A stretch of DNA of 61,926 nucleotides from positions 1 to 61,926 of the forward strand of contig CAIKVZ010000128.1 of the NCBI GenBank assembly GCA_903830985.1. The letters are read 5' to 3'. The notes beneath the pieces are model-generated. The model did not search any database. It saw only the letters and a list, made by a program, of their open reading frames with translations, and was not told the DNA's origin. The DNA is from an uncultured beta proteobacterium. GTDB taxonomy: Bacteria; Pseudomonadota; Gammaproteobacteria; Burkholderiales; Burkholderiaceae_C. Both the position numbers and the translations under genes were made by a program. Within the stretch, counting starts at the first letter, position 1. Every line of letters starts with the position of its first letter. Of this stretch, positions 34,669 through 44,412 are shown one piece after another.

Positions 34669-36960
34669 TTACAAGGTGGCCAACGCGGCGTGTACTTCGG
34701 CCACGCTGAGCACTTCCGACAGCACCACGGGCGCGTGGCCGTTCTGGTACAGCACGTACACCGGAACGCCGTTGCGCCCCAGCGCCCCCAGCGCTTCGGT
34801 GATGGCCGGATCGCGGCGTGTCCAGTCGGCGCGCAGCAGTTGCACCTTGCGCGCGTCAATGTCGGCCAACAGACCGGGATCGACCAGCGTAGTCTTTTTG
34901 TTGTACTGGCAAGTCACGCACCAGGCGGCGGTGAAGTCGACAAACACGGGCTGCCCGCTGGCCAGTACCTGCTCAACGCGACCCGGTGCCCAGGGTTGCC
35001 AGCGCTCGCCGGCAGCGCCTGCCGTCTGCGGGGCGGTCATGCGGCCCACGTTCGGGCCCAGGCTGAAGAGCAAAAATCCGAACACAGCCAGCAGGCTCAA
35101 GCCCATGGCCATGCGGCTTCGGCCCTTGAGCGTGAACGACCAGATCAGGGCGCTGAATGCCACCAGCAGGGCCAGCAAGGCGCCCGCGCCGTCGATGCCG
35201 GTCTGCTGGCCCAGCACCCAAACCAACCACACCACGGTGGCGAACATGGGGAAGGCCATGAGTTGGCGAAAGGTTTGCATCCAGGCACCGGGGCGCGGCA
35301 GGGAACGCGCCACGGCGGGCACAAAGCTGGCGGCCAGATAGGGCAGGGCCATGCCCACGCCCAAGGCGGCGAACACCAGCAATGCCTGCGTGGCAGGCAG
35401 GCTCACGGCCAGCCCCAGCGAGGCACCCATGAAAGGCGCGGTGCAGGGCGAGGCGATGGCCACGGCCAGCACACCGGTCAGAACGGCGTCGACCACCGGG
35501 TGTTTGGCCTGCAGCGAGGCCACCGAGCTCGGCAGCATCTGGCCGAACTCGAACATGCCCGCCAGGTTCAGACCCAGCAGCGTGAACAAGCCCGCCAGTG
35601 CAGCCACAACCCAGGGGCTTTGCAGCTGAAAGCCCCAGCCCAGACTCTCACCCGCGGCCCGCAGCGCGAGCATCAGTGTGCCCAGCGCCACAAAGCTCAG
35701 CACCACCCCCAGGCTGTAGGCCAGGCCGCTGATGCGATGGCGCCGGTGGTCGCTGGAATGCTGGGCAAAGTTCACCAGCTTGATGGCCAGCACCGGGAAG
35801 ACACAGGGCATGAGGTTCAGGATCAGGCCGCCGAGCAGGGCGCCAGCCAGGGCCAGCCACAGGCTGACGGGTGCAGCTACGTTCAGCGGTGCTGGCGCCG
35901 CGGCGGGCGTCGTCAGTGCGGTCGCGCCCGGGGCTGCCAAGGCTGGCCAGCCACCGGTCACGGGGAGTTCAGCCCGAAAGGATGCACCACCCAAGGCCAG
36001 CACCACGGGCATGGGCGAGGGATTGTTCAGGCGCTGTGGCGACAGGGGAATGCTGGCGCTCCAGGTGCCGCCACTCCAGCCTTGTGTCCACTGCGCCGCG
36101 GTTTCGATCACCTCGGGCGTCTCGGGGAAGAAGTCCAGGGTCTTTCCCTGCCAGGCGGCGGGCAGGCCCGTCACCGTCAACTTCAAGTCCTTGCCTACGA
36201 TGCTGACGCCGCTGGCGGCGTTGGCGGTCAGTGCCTGTGGTTGGGCCTTCAGTGCCGCTTCAAAATCCGCAGCGTTCAGCGCGGTGGAGCCTTTCACCGG
36301 GATCTTCAGCAAGAATTCGCCTTCGCCGGGGATGCATTCCTTGCGGCAGACCAGCCAGGACGCCTTGAGCTTCACTTCCAGGTCGCTGGCCAGCAGGGAA
36401 GGCTTGAAGGCCGGCGTGATGGTCAGCGGCACGGGCAGCAGCACCGTGCCGTCGAAACCGTAGTTGGCCAGGGTGCCGATGGGAATTTTCTTGGGCAGCG
36501 GCCAGGCGATCTCACCCGCCGTGACGCCGGCGGGCAGGGTCCACTGCAGACTGGTGGGCAGACCCGAGTCGCCGGAGTTCTTCCAATAGGTGTGCCACTC
36601 GGGCTGGTGCGTGAGTTGCAGCCCCACCCACACCGTCTTGCCCGGATCGGCGCCGTCGGGCGCATGGGCCAGCAACTCGGCACGGACCTGTTCCGTGCTC
36701 ACCACGGATGCAGTGGGACCCTTGACGTTGATCTGGGCACTGGAGATGGCTGGGGTAAGACTTGCTGCCAACAGAAACAAAGCCGCAGACCATGTGCGCG
36801 CGCCAGTAGTCAAAGCCGTCAAGGGGAACGTGAATACTTTGAACACGCGGCCAAATGAGGCGCCCCTCTTCCGCCCGGCGGGGCGGGAGAGGGGCGGGGG
36901 GGCGTGAGTGGGGGCAGAACTCCCTGCGGGAGCGCCAAACGAGGAAGAAATTAATTTCAT
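34669..36960 (-). CDS. dsbD: Protein-disulfide reductase, DsbD/ScsB family
   Basis: 763 residues in three parts: a periplasmic N-terminal domain with the cysteine pair of WLVCRKECIPGEGEF, a central eight-helix membrane domain (NLMPCVFPVLAIK and SPCTAPFMGASLG carry the conserved cysteines), and a C-terminal thioredoxin domain with active site WCVTC. It passes electrons from cytosolic thioredoxin to periplasmic partners. The start is uncertain: the first 38 codons contain a GC-rich hairpin and no signal-like sequence. A GTG at 36846 would place a plausible signal peptide (TWSAALFLLAASLTPAISSA) at the N-terminus. Confidence 0.88.
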   Translation of the reverse strand: MKLISSSFGAPAGSSAPTHAPPPLSRPAGRKRGASFGRVFKVFTFPLTALTTGARTWSAALFLLAASLTPAISSAQINVKGPTASVVSTEQVRAELLAHAPDGADPGKTVWVGLQLTHQPEWHTYWKNSGDSGLPTSLQWTLPAGVTAGEIAWPLPKKIPIGTLANYGFDGTVLLPVPLTITPAFKPSLLASDLEVKLKASWLVCRKECIPGEGEFLLKIPVKGSTALNAADFEAALKAQPQALTANAASGVSIVGKDLKLTVTGLPAAWQGKTLDFFPETPEVIETAAQWTQGWSGGTWSASIPLSPQRLNNPSPMPVVLALGGASFRAELPVTGGWPALAAPGATALTTPAAAPAPLNVAAPVSLWLALAGALLGGLILNLMPCVFPVLAIKLVNFAQHSSDHRRHRISGLAYSLGVVLSFVALGTLMLALRAAGESLGWGFQLQSPWVVAALAGLFTLLGLNLAGMFEFGQMLPSSVASLQAKHPVVDAVLTGVLAVAIASPCTAPFMGASLGLAVSLPATQALLVFAALGVGMALPYLAASFVPAVARSLPRPGAWMQTFRQLMAFPMFATVVWLVWVLGQQTGIDGAGALLALLVAFSALIWSFTLKGRSRMAMGLSLLAVFGFLLFSLGPNVGRMTAPQTAGAAGERWQPWAPGRVEQVLASGQPVFVDFTAAWCVTCQYNKKTTLVDPGLLADIDARKVQLLRADWTRRDPAITEALGALGRNGVPVYVLYQNGHAPVVLSEVLSVAEVHAALATL
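36861..36896. repeat. 16-bp GC-rich inverted repeat at the dsbD 5' end
   Basis: CGCCCCTCTTCCGCCC pairs with GGGCGGGAGAGGGGCG around a GGCG loop, with a single G-T type mismatch. It lies in the doubtful N-terminal part of the reading frame. If the true start is 36846 this is leader sequence. Confidence 0.75.
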
Positions 36961-37009
36961 TGCGATGTGTGAGCTCTGAGGGGGCAGGAAGTTCCAGACG
37001 GGCAGCGTG

Positions 37010-38422
37010 TCAGGCCGAATCGTCGCCCTGCAACAGCCGCACCTTCACGCTCTTGCCCTTGACCTTGCCCTCGGACAGTTTCTGCGCGGCCTGCTTGGCG
37101 ATGCGCGCGTCCACTGCCACGTAGGTGGAGAACTCGTTCACGTTGATCTTGCCCACCTGTTCGCGCGTGTAGCCGGCATCCCCCGTGAGGGCCCCCAGCA
37201 CGTCGCCGGCGCGGATCTTTTCCTTGCGCCCGCCCACCAGTTGCAGTGTCGCCATCGGTGGCAGCAGCGGCTGATTGCTGGCCGGGGTGAGCTCGTCAAG
37301 CTGGTGCCATTCGGATTCGCGACCCTGCAACTGTTCGATCCGGCCTACGCTGCCCATCTCGTCCAGGCTGGCCAGGCTCAACGCCCAGCCCTCTTCGTCG
37401 GCGCGTCCGGTGCGGCCGATGCGGTGGATGTGGATTTCCGGGTCCGGCGTCACGTCGACGTTGATCACGGCTTCGAGTTGCGCGATGTCCAGTCCCCGCG
37501 CAGCCACGTCGGTGGCCACCAGCACCGAGCAGCTGCGGTTGCCGAACTGCACCAGCACCTGGTCGCGCTCGCGCTGCTCCAGTTCGCCAAACAGCGCCAG
37601 CGCGCTGAAGCCCTGGGACTGCAGCAGTTTCACCAGATCGCGGCATTGCTGTTTGGTGTTGCAAAAGGCCAGCGTGCTCACCGGGCGGAAATGGTTCAGC
37701 AGCAGGCTCACGGTCTGTAGGCGCTCGCTCTTCTTCACCTCGTACCAGCGCTGGCGAATCTTGCTTTCCTCGTGCTGGCTCTGCACGCTGATGCGTTGGG
37801 GGTTGCGCATGAACTGCTGACTGATCTTGGCAATGCCTTCGGGGTAGGTGGCAGAAAACAGCAGGGTCTGGCGCTCTTTCGGGCATTGCTTGGCCACCTT
37901 GGCGATGTCCTCGAAAAAGCCCATGTCAAGCATGCGATCCGCCTCGTCGAGCACCAGGGTGTTGAGCGCCTCCAGATTCAGGTAGCCGCGCTCCAGGTGG
38001 TCCATGATGCGCCCGGGCGTGCCGACCACGATGTGTGCGCCGTGCGCCAGGCTGTTGATCTGGCCGCGCAGCGCCACGCCGCCGCACAGCGCCACCACCT
38101 TGATGTTTTCTTCGGCGCGCGCCAAACGGCGAATCTCGGTGCATACCTGATCGGCGAGTTCGCGCGTCGGGCACAGCACCATGGTCTGCACCGCAAAGCT
38201 GCGCGGGTTCAGCCGCGCCAGCAGCGCCAGGGCAAAGGCCGCCGTCTTGCCGCTGCCGGTCTTGGCCTGGGCAATCAGGTCCTGGCCGGCCAGCGCCTGC
38301 GGCAGACAGGCGGCCTGGATCGGCGTCATCGCCAGGTAGCCGAGCTGCTGCAGATTGGCCAGGGTGGCCGGATTCAGCGGCAGAGTGTCGAAGGCGGTTG
38401 CCGATGTGGAGGTTGAAGTCAT
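37010..38422 (-). CDS. dbpA: ATP-dependent RNA helicase DbpA
   Basis: 470 residues. Q-motif region MTPIQAACLPQALAGQD, Walker A AKTGSGKTAAF, the DEAD box VLDEADRMLDMGF, SAT in LLFSATYPEG, and HRIGRTGR complete the helicase core. The C-terminal 75 residues form an RNA-recognition-like domain with RAGDVLGALTGDAG and VAVDARIAKQAAQKL, the DbpA feature that targets 23S rRNA hairpin 92. It acts in 50S assembly. Confidence 0.95.
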   Translation of the reverse strand: MTSTSTSATAFDTLPLNPATLANLQQLGYLAMTPIQAACLPQALAGQDLIAQAKTGSGKTAAFALALLARLNPRSFAVQTMVLCPTRELADQVCTEIRRLARAEENIKVVALCGGVALRGQINSLAHGAHIVVGTPGRIMDHLERGYLNLEALNTLVLDEADRMLDMGFFEDIAKVAKQCPKERQTLLFSATYPEGIAKISQQFMRNPQRISVQSQHEESKIRQRWYEVKKSERLQTVSLLLNHFRPVSTLAFCNTKQQCRDLVKLLQSQGFSALALFGELEQRERDQVLVQFGNRSCSVLVATDVAARGLDIAQLEAVINVDVTPDPEIHIHRIGRTGRADEEGWALSLASLDEMGSVGRIEQLQGRESEWHQLDELTPASNQPLLPPMATLQLVGGRKEKIRAGDVLGALTGDAGYTREQVGKINVNEFSTYVAVDARIAKQAAQKLSEGKVKGKSVKVRLLQGDDSA

Positions 38423-38723
38423 ACCCCGATTATCGGTTTCGCCGGCAAAGTCCTTGCAAAGAATGCGAATTGCTCACGCGTTTGCGCATAAACCCATGCA
38501 GGCTTTGCATGACGCATGTCGGTAACCCGCTGGTAACCCGGCGCAAGCTCCATAAAATACGCAGTCTCCTGCATAGCCGTTCCCAGTCATCTTGCCAGCA
38601 GTCGTGGTTTTGGTGGCTTGCGCTTTGACCGCTTGTTCATTCAGACCAGCCCCCGGTTCCTGTGACTGGTGCCCCCCATTCGGGGGCTGCTCTGAATCAA
38701 TTCAACCTTAGGACTTTCAGACC
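38423..38723. other. dbpA-pckG divergent intergenic region (301 nt)
   Basis: Contains the promoters of both genes (not confidently placed), a direct repeat GGTAACCCGCTGGTAACCCG near 38520-38540, a TAAAAT box near 38552, and the long inverted repeat at 38639-38697. A Shine-Dalgarno-like AGGA lies before pckG. No small gene is seen. Confidence 0.5.
38639..38697 (+). promoter_or_regulatory. Structured leader candidate upstream of pckG
   Basis: A 17-nt inverted repeat, ATTCAGACCAGCCCCCG at 38639-38655 and its complement at 38681-38697, matches at 16 of 17 pairs. The 25-nt loop holds GCCCCC (38671-38676), which can pair with the same GGGGGC (38682-38687). Two mutually exclusive hairpins are therefore possible, 27 nt upstream of the pckG ATG. 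No T-run follows. Confidence 0.6.
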
Positions 38724-40613
38724 ATGACCACGACCCCTGCGCAGGGCTTGAACCTGCACGCTCCCGTTTACGTGAAGAACGCTCCCCTGCTGGCCTGGGT
38801 GGCCGACATGGTTGCGCTGTGCAAGCCGGCTGCGGTCTACTGGTGCGACGGTAGCGAAGAAGAATACAAACGCCTGTGCCAGCAACTGGTGGACGCCGGC
38901 ACCTTCGTCAAGCTCAACCCGGTCAAGCGTGCCGACAGCTACTGGGCCTGCTCCGACCCGTCGGATGTGGCACGGGTTGAAGACCGCACCTATATCTGCT
39001 CTGAAAAGAAGGAAAACGCCGGCCCCACGAACAACTGGACGGCGCCCGCCGAGATGCGCGCGCTCCTGCAAACCGGACAGGCTGACGGCAAGGCGGCACT
39101 GTTTGACGGCTGCATGGCGGGGCGCACGATGTACGTCGTGCCCTTCAGCATGGGACCGCTGGGCTCGCACATTGCGCACATTGGCATCGAACTGTCAGAC
39201 AGCGCTTATGTCGCCGTGAACATGAAGATCATGACGCGCATGGGCCGCGCTGTGTACGATGTGCTGGCCGAAGACGGAGCCTTTGTTCCCTGCCTGCATA
39301 CAGTGGGCGCGCCGCTGGCGGCGGGTCAGACCGACGTGAAGTGGCCTTGCAACAAGACCAAGTACATCGTGCATTACCCGGAAACGCGCGAAATCTGGTC
39401 CTACGGTTCGGGCTACGGCGGCAACGCCCTGCTGGGCAAGAAATGCTTTGCGCTGCGCATTGCCAGCAACATGGGGCGCGAACAAGGTTGGCTGGCCGAG
39501 CACATGCTGATCCTGGGCCTGACCAATCCCCAGGGCAAGAAGTACCACGTCGCAGCGGCATTTCCCAGCGCCTGCGGCAAGACCAATTTCTCCATGCTGG
39601 TTCCGCCCGAAGGCTTTGCCGGCTGGAAGGTCACAACCATCGGCGACGACATCGCCTGGATCAAGCCGCACTCGGACGGCAAACTCTACGCCATCAACCC
39701 GGAAGCCGGCTACTTCGGCGTGGCCCCTGGCACCAACACGCTGACCAACCCGAATTGCATGGCCAGTCTGGACCGGGACGTGATCTTCACGAATGTAGCG
39801 CTGACCGACGACGGCGACGTCTGGTGGGAAGGCATGAGCGAGGCCCCTGCGCACTGCATCGACTGGCAGGGCAAGGACTGGACGCCGGAGATCGCCCGCG
39901 CCAACGCGGTGGACGGAAAGCCTAAACCGGCAGCGCACCCGAACGCGCGCTTCACTGTGGCCGCGACCAACAACCCGGTGCTCGACAGCGCCTGGGACGA
40001 CGCCAATGGTGTGGCCATCGACGCCTTCATCTTCGGTGGCCGCCGCTCCACCACAGTGCCGTTGGTGACCGAGGCGCGCAACTGGATGGAGGGCGTGTAC
40101 ATGGCAGCCACCATGGCCAGCGAAACCACGGCGGCTGCCGCCGGTCAAATGGGCGTGGTGCGCCGCGACCCCTTCGCCATGCTGCCGTTTTGCGGCTACA
40201 ACATGAGCGACTACTTCCAGCACTGGCTGGACATGGAGCAAAAACTGGAAAGCCAGGGTTCCACACTGCCGAAAATTTTCTGCGTGAACTGGTTCCGCAA
40301 GGGTGCCGACGGCAAGTTCGTCTGGCCCGGCTACGGCGAAAACATGCGCGCGCTGAAATGGATGATCGACCGCATCGAAGGCACGGTCAAAGGTGAAGAC
40401 AACCTCTTCGGCATCAGTCCGACCTATGGCGAAATCACCTGGACTGGCATGAGCTTCACGCCCGCGCAGTTCTACGACGTGACGCATGTCGACAAAGCGG
40501 CCTGGCAGCAGGAACTGGCGCTGCACGCCGAGCATTTCCAGCAACTGGCCTACCACCTGCCACCGGTGCTGAACGAGACGCGGGAGCGCATGGTGGCGCG
40601 GCTCGCTGGCTGA
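38724..40613 (+). CDS. pckG: Phosphoenolpyruvate carboxykinase (GTP)
   Basis: 629 residues, the size of GTP-type PEPCK. The hyper-reactive cysteine loop [13 protein letters not shown] contains the P-loop. [36 protein letters not shown] and [18 protein letters not shown] are further signatures. It makes PEP from oxaloacetate for gluconeogenesis. The leader contains an unusual inverted repeat that may regulate it. Confidence 0.97.
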   Translation: MTTTPAQGLNLHAPVYVKNAPLLAWVADMVALCKPAAVYWCDGSEEEYKRLCQQLVDAGTFVKLNPVKRADSYWACSDPSDVARVEDRTYICSEKKENAGPTNNWTAPAEMRALLQTGQADGKAALFDGCMAGRTMYVVPFSMGPLGSHIAHIGIELSDSAYVAVNMKIMTRMGRAVYDVLAEDGAFVPCLHTVGAPLAAGQTDVKWPCNKTKYIVHYPETREIWSYGSGYGGNALLGKKCFALRIASNMGREQGWLAEHMLILGLTNPQGKKYHVAAAFPSACGKTNFSMLVPPEGFAGWKVTTIGDDIAWIKPHSDGKLYAINPEAGYFGVAPGTNTLTNPNCMASLDRDVIFTNVALTDDGDVWWEGMSEAPAHCIDWQGKDWTPEIARANAVDGKPKPAAHPNARFTVAATNNPVLDSAWDDANGVAIDAFIFGGRRSTTVPLVTEARNWMEGVYMAATMASETTAAAAGQMGVVRRDPFAMLPFCGYNMSDYFQHWLDMEQKLESQGSTLPKIFCVNWFRKGADGKFVWPGYGENMRALKWMIDRIEGTVKGEDNLFGISPTYGEITWTGMSFTPAQFYDVTHVDKAAWQQELALHAEHFQQLAYHLPPVLNETRERMVARLAG

Positions 40614-40616
40614 TAA

Positions 40617-40682
40617 CTCGCCATTGCGTCGTGCGCCTTTAGCCGCGAGGCCGAAGGCCGTGGCGGGACGCCGCAATCCATG
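40617..40682. repeat. REP-like dispersed element, diverged copy
   Basis: GCCATTGCG and GCCGCAATCCATG flank a degenerate middle (GAGGCCGAAGGCCGTGGC). It shares the ends of the element at 42976-43083 and begins 4 nt after the pckG stop. Confidence 0.55.
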
Positions 40683-40710
40683 AGGTCGTTGGAGCGATAC
40701 TTCAGGTCTG

Positions 40711-41538
40711 ATGAATATCCAGCTCCTGTCCGACCTGCACCTTGAGGCGCACCCGCACTTTGTCCCCACGCCGGCACCGGGCGCCGATGTGCTGGTGCTG
40801 GCCGGAGACATCGGCTCCTACCAGGCGGGAACATTGCTCGGAGCTTTTGGTGACGACGCTGACTTTGGTCTGAAGCGCTTTTCCAACTGGCCGGTGCCGG
40901 TGCTGTTCGTCCCGGGCAACCATGAATACGACGGGCTGGAGTTTGACCTGGGCCATGTGCGTCTGCGCGAGGTCTGTAAGCGTTTGGGCATCCATTGGCT
41001 GGAGCGTGGGAGCCTCACGCTGGGCGGCGTGCGCTTTCTCGGCACCACGCTGTGGAGCGATTTCGAGGCGTTCATCACCGACGACGACACCATCGGCGAG
41101 GCGCTGAAAAAACGTGACAAGGCGTTTCGAGCCGCCAACTTTTACCTGCGCAAGAACCACAGCCTGCGTGACGGTCAGCCCATCCTGGCCGAAGGCGTGC
41201 GAGAGCATGCGCTGCAGTGCCAGCAATGGCTGCGCGCCGCGCTGGCCGAACCCTTTGACGGTCCCACCGTGGTGGTGACGCATTTCGCGCCGAGCCTGCA
41301 AAGTGCCGATCCGCGCTACGGCCTGACGCCAGGGACCGCGGGTTTTTGCAATGCGCTGGACGACTTGCTGCCAATGGCCCGACTCTGGTTGCACGGGCAT
41401 TTGCACGCACCGAGCGACTACCTGCACCTCGGCGCCGGTGGCGCCTCGGGTTGCCGCGTCGTGGCCAACCCCTTGGGCTACGCGCGCAAGCAGGAGCAGT
41501 CGCGCTTTCAAGCCGAGGCCTGCATCGCACTGGTTTGA
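40711..41538 (+). CDS. Calcineurin-like metallophosphoesterase
   Basis: 275 residues. Metal ligands are visible in LLSDLHLEAH, VLAGDIGSY, VPGNHEYDG, VTHFAPS and LWLHGHLHAPSDY, in the standard order. The family hydrolyses phosphomonoesters or diesters; the substrate is unknown. It follows pckG on the same strand after a REP-like element, so it may be separately transcribed. Confidence 0.88.
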   Translation: MNIQLLSDLHLEAHPHFVPTPAPGADVLVLAGDIGSYQAGTLLGAFGDDADFGLKRFSNWPVPVLFVPGNHEYDGLEFDLGHVRLREVCKRLGIHWLERGSLTLGGVRFLGTTLWSDFEAFITDDDTIGEALKKRDKAFRAANFYLRKNHSLRDGQPILAEGVREHALQCQQWLRAALAEPFDGPTVVVTHFAPSLQSADPRYGLTPGTAGFCNALDDLLPMARLWLHGHLHAPSDYLHLGAGGASGCRVVANPLGYARKQEQSRFQAEACIALV

Positions 41539-41623
41539 ACGGCGAACCCCCCGCGTCAGCGGTGAATTGATCTGGCGCAATCAGGCCCTGACGCCCAAGT
41601 CTAAACTGAGACCAACGTTTCAA

Positions 41624-42058
41624 ATGGAGATCGCCTTGAAGATCCTTCTCGCCGTGGATGGCAGCAAGTACACCAAGAAGATGCTGGCCTATCTGGCCAC
41701 GCACGCGGAGTTGTTCAGCCCGAATCACGAGTACAGGGTCTTCACGGCGCAGGTTCCCATGCCCTTGCGTGCCAGCGCCGTGGTGGGCGCGGACGTGGTG
41801 AAAAACTTCCACGCCGAGGAAGCAGAGAGGATCCTCGGCCCTGTATGCAAATTCCTGACCCGCCACCGCATCGATGCCACAAGCAGCTGGAAGGTGGGCG
41901 CGGCCGGTGCGCTCATCGGCAAGTTCGCCGATTCAGGCAAGTTCGACTTGCTGGTGATGGGCTCGCACGGCCATGGTGCACTGGTCAATCTGGTGATCGG
42001 TTCCGTGACCACGCAAGTGCTGGCCAATTGCCGCACGCCGGTGCTAATTGTTCGGTAA
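41624..42058 (+). CDS. Universal stress protein (UspA family)
   Basis: 144 residues from the ATG at 41624. A TTG at 41636 would give the more typical N-terminus KILLAVDGS and has GGAG five bases upstream, so it may be the real start. The C-terminal nucleotide-binding motif is present: GKFDLLVMGSHGHGALVNLVIGSVT (41934-42008). It probably binds ATP. Its last 15 bases overlap the convergent argP gene. Confidence 0.9.
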   Translation: MEIALKILLAVDGSKYTKKMLAYLATHAELFSPNHEYRVFTAQVPMPLRASAVVGADVVKNFHAEEAERILGPVCKFLTRHRIDATSSWKVGAAGALIGKFADSGKFDLLVMGSHGHGALVNLVIGSVTTQVLANCRTPVLIVR

Positions 42059-42961
42059 CAGGGAGTTCTTCGCTGCCGTCGTCAGCGCGGCGCTGAGCGC
42101 ATCGAGCACGGCCGACTCCAGATTCCAGCAGTGCCAGTACAGCGCCACAGCCAGGGTGTGGTGTGGCGCAATGTTCACCAGCAAACCCTGTTCCAGCAAG
42201 CCGCGCACCAGCAGTTCCGGCACCACGCTGGCGCCCCAGCCCGCCAGCACGGCGCGTACCTGGGCCTCGGAGCTGGGCACAAAAGACTGGTGCAGGCCGA
42301 CTTTTTTCAAACCCACTGCGCCGCCGACAAACTCCACCTGAAGATCGTCCTTTCGGTTGAAAGCCAGGAAGGGGAGCTCGCGAAAATTGCGCGATGTGAG
42401 TCCGTGGGGACAGTGCGTTTGCGCGAAGGTGGGCGACGCCACCGCCACGTAGTTCATGGCACCCAGGGGGACCAGCTTGCAGCCGCGCAATGCCTGCTTC
42501 AATGTTGTGACGCAGCCCAGCACCTGGCCCGAGCGCAGCCACTCGTGGGTGAAGTCCTGATCGTCGGCGATGATTTCCATGGGCTGGCGCGCCAGCGCCA
42601 GCTTGTCGAGCGCGGGCAAGGCCCAGGTGGCGATGCTGTCGGCATTGATGGCAATCGAAATCCGCTCGTCGTCACGTGAGCCGCCGGTGGAACTCGGCGC
42701 CAGTTCTTTCAGGTCGCGCTCCAGATCGGCGCGAAGCAGGCGCATCATCTTGGTGTGCTTGAGCAGCAGCTGTCCGGCTGAAGTCGCTTTCAGCGGACGG
42801 CTGCGCACGATCAGCACGGTTCCGACTTGCACCTCCAGTGCGCGCAGGCGTTGCGACACAGCTGACTGGGTCACGCACAGGCGCTGCGCAGCGCGCTCGA
42901 AACCGCCTTCTTCAACGATGGCCGCCAGGCATTCCAGTGCGTCAGGGTCGAAGCTGCTCAT
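42044..42961 (-). CDS. argP: LysR-family regulator ArgP (IciA)
   Basis: 305 residues. The N-terminal HTH has FERAAQRLCVTQSAVSQRLRA. DDQDFTHEWLRSGQVLGCVTT and the C-terminal segment with GWGASVVPELLV are typical of ArgP/IciA. ArgP senses lysine/arginine and normally activates an exporter gene (argO/lysE) next to it; no such gene adjoins it here. The gene overlaps the end of the UspA gene. Confidence 0.9.
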   Translation of the reverse strand: MSSFDPDALECLAAIVEEGGFERAAQRLCVTQSAVSQRLRALEVQVGTVLIVRSRPLKATSAGQLLLKHTKMMRLLRADLERDLKELAPSSTGGSRDDERISIAINADSIATWALPALDKLALARQPMEIIADDQDFTHEWLRSGQVLGCVTTLKQALRGCKLVPLGAMNYVAVASPTFAQTHCPHGLTSRNFRELPFLAFNRKDDLQVEFVGGAVGLKKVGLHQSFVPSSEAQVRAVLAGWGASVVPELLVRGLLEQGLLVNIAPHHTLAVALYWHCWNLESAVLDALSAALTTAAKNSLLPNN

Positions 42962-42975
42962 GGGGCATCTCCGTT

Positions 42976-43083
42976 GTCATTGCGAGGCCCGTAGGGCCGT
43001 GGCAATCCATCTGGCGAAAACGTCATTGCGAGGAGCAATCGCGACGCGGCAACATGGATTGCCGCGCTGCGCTCGCAATGACG
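42976..43083. repeat. REP-like dispersed element, compound copy
   Basis: A left half-copy (GTCATTGCGAGGCCC...GGCAATCCAT) is followed from 43021 by a full inverted pair with arms CGTCATTGCGAGGAGC and GCTCGCAATGACG. It lies upstream of argP and downstream of ilvA. Confidence 0.85.
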
Positions 43084-43159
43084 ATGGCTTTTCATGGCCC
43101 GCTTGCGCTATCGACCGGGATTGGCGAGACATGCAAGCAAGATTTCCGCAAATGCCACG

Positions 43160-44380
43160 TCATTGTTCCTGCGCCTGAAAACCCGCGCCATGCAGCGCCT
43201 CCAGCACGTCGACGATATGGCTCTTGCCCCGGGTTTGCAGGACCAGTTCGATCTCCACGTTCTGCACCGCCAGCGCGGTGAAGGCGCGCTGATGATGCAC
43301 CTCCTCGATGTTGGCGCCGGCTTCGGCCACGGTGGTGGTGATCTTCGCCAGTGAGCCTGGCACGTCGCGCGCGCTCACGCTAATCCGTGCCAGACGTCCG
43401 GCGCGCACCATACCGCGTTCGATGATGGCGGCCAGCAGCAGCGGGTCGATATTGCCGCCGCACAGCACCAGACCGACGCGCTTGCCGGCAAAGCGTTCGG
43501 GATACTTCAGCAACGCCGCCAGACCCGCAGCGCCCGCGCCTTCCACCAGTGTCTTTTCGATCTCCAGCAGCATGAGACAGGCCTGCTCGATGTCGCCTTC
43601 GTCCACCAGCAGCAAGTCGTCGACCCGCTGCGCAATCACGGCCTGGGTCAGCGTGCCGGGCCGGCCCACGGCGATGCCTTCGGCGATGCTGCTGTTGCCC
43701 TGGGGATGCTGCGTGCCCTTGATGGCGTTGAACATGGCGGGGAAGCGCGAACTCTGCACGCCGATCACCTCCATGCCCGGGCGCAGCGCCCGGGCCACGG
43801 TGGCAATGCCGGCGATCAGGCCGCCGCCGCCCACCGAGATCACCAGCGTGTCCAGATCGGGCACGTCGGCCAGCATCTCCAGCGCCACCGTGCCCTGGCC
43901 TGCCATCACGTCCGCGTCGTCATAGGGGTGGACAAAGCGCAGCGCCTGTTGTTCTGCCAGCAGCAGCGCGTGCGCGCGGGCCTCGTCCAGGGTTTCGCCG
44001 TGCAGCACGACTTCAGCGCCGAAGCTGCGCGTGCGCTCGATCTTCACTCCGGGTGTGAAGCGCGGCATGACGATCACGGCGCGCAGTCCGAGGCGTTGTG
44101 CGTGATAAGCCACGCCTTGCGCGTGGTTGCCTGCGCTCATGGCGATCACGCCCTGCAAGGCTTGTCCAGGCGCTTCGCGGGCGTCGCTCTCGACCAGGCG
44201 TGTCAGCTTGTTGCAGGCCCCGCGTTCCTTGAAGGACGCGGTGAACTGCAGGTTCTCAAACTTGAGGAAGACTTGTGCCCCGGTGATTTGGGACAGCGTT
44301 TTGGACTCCACACAGGGTGTGTGCAGCACCTGACCCTGCAGCCGCGCAGCGGCCTGGGTAATGGCTTCGAGGTCAATCAT
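43160..44380 (-). CDS. ilvA: Threonine ammonia-lyase (with C-terminal ACT-like domain)
   Basis: 406 residues from the ATG at 44380. The PLP lysine lies in TASFKERGACNKL, with the phosphate-binding loop SVGGGGLIAGI and CGGNIDP near the end of the catalytic domain. The C-terminal 75 residues (ISVSARDVPGSLAKITTTVA, HHQRAFTALAVQNVEI) form one ACT-like domain. This is the 400-residue form, shorter than E. coli IlvA (514). It deaminates threonine to 2-oxobutyrate for isoleucine. It starts 32 nt after flhC. Confidence 0.93.
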   Translation of the reverse strand: MIDLEAITQAAARLQGQVLHTPCVESKTLSQITGAQVFLKFENLQFTASFKERGACNKLTRLVESDAREAPGQALQGVIAMSAGNHAQGVAYHAQRLGLRAVIVMPRFTPGVKIERTRSFGAEVVLHGETLDEARAHALLLAEQQALRFVHPYDDADVMAGQGTVALEMLADVPDLDTLVISVGGGGLIAGIATVARALRPGMEVIGVQSSRFPAMFNAIKGTQHPQGNSSIAEGIAVGRPGTLTQAVIAQRVDDLLLVDEGDIEQACLMLLEIEKTLVEGAGAAGLAALLKYPERFAGKRVGLVLCGGNIDPLLLAAIIERGMVRAGRLARISVSARDVPGSLAKITTTVAEAGANIEEVHHQRAFTALAVQNVEIELVLQTRGKSHIVDVLEALHGAGFQAQEQ

Positions 44381-44412
44381 GGGCACATTGTGCCCTGCCT
44401 CGAGAGGCTGGC

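Noticed and set aside
33532-36858. A 1108-codon + strand open frame opposite hemE and dsbD
   Set aside because: It is His/Gln/Arg-rich with no recognisable domain and covers two certain genes on the other strand; a GC-bias shadow.
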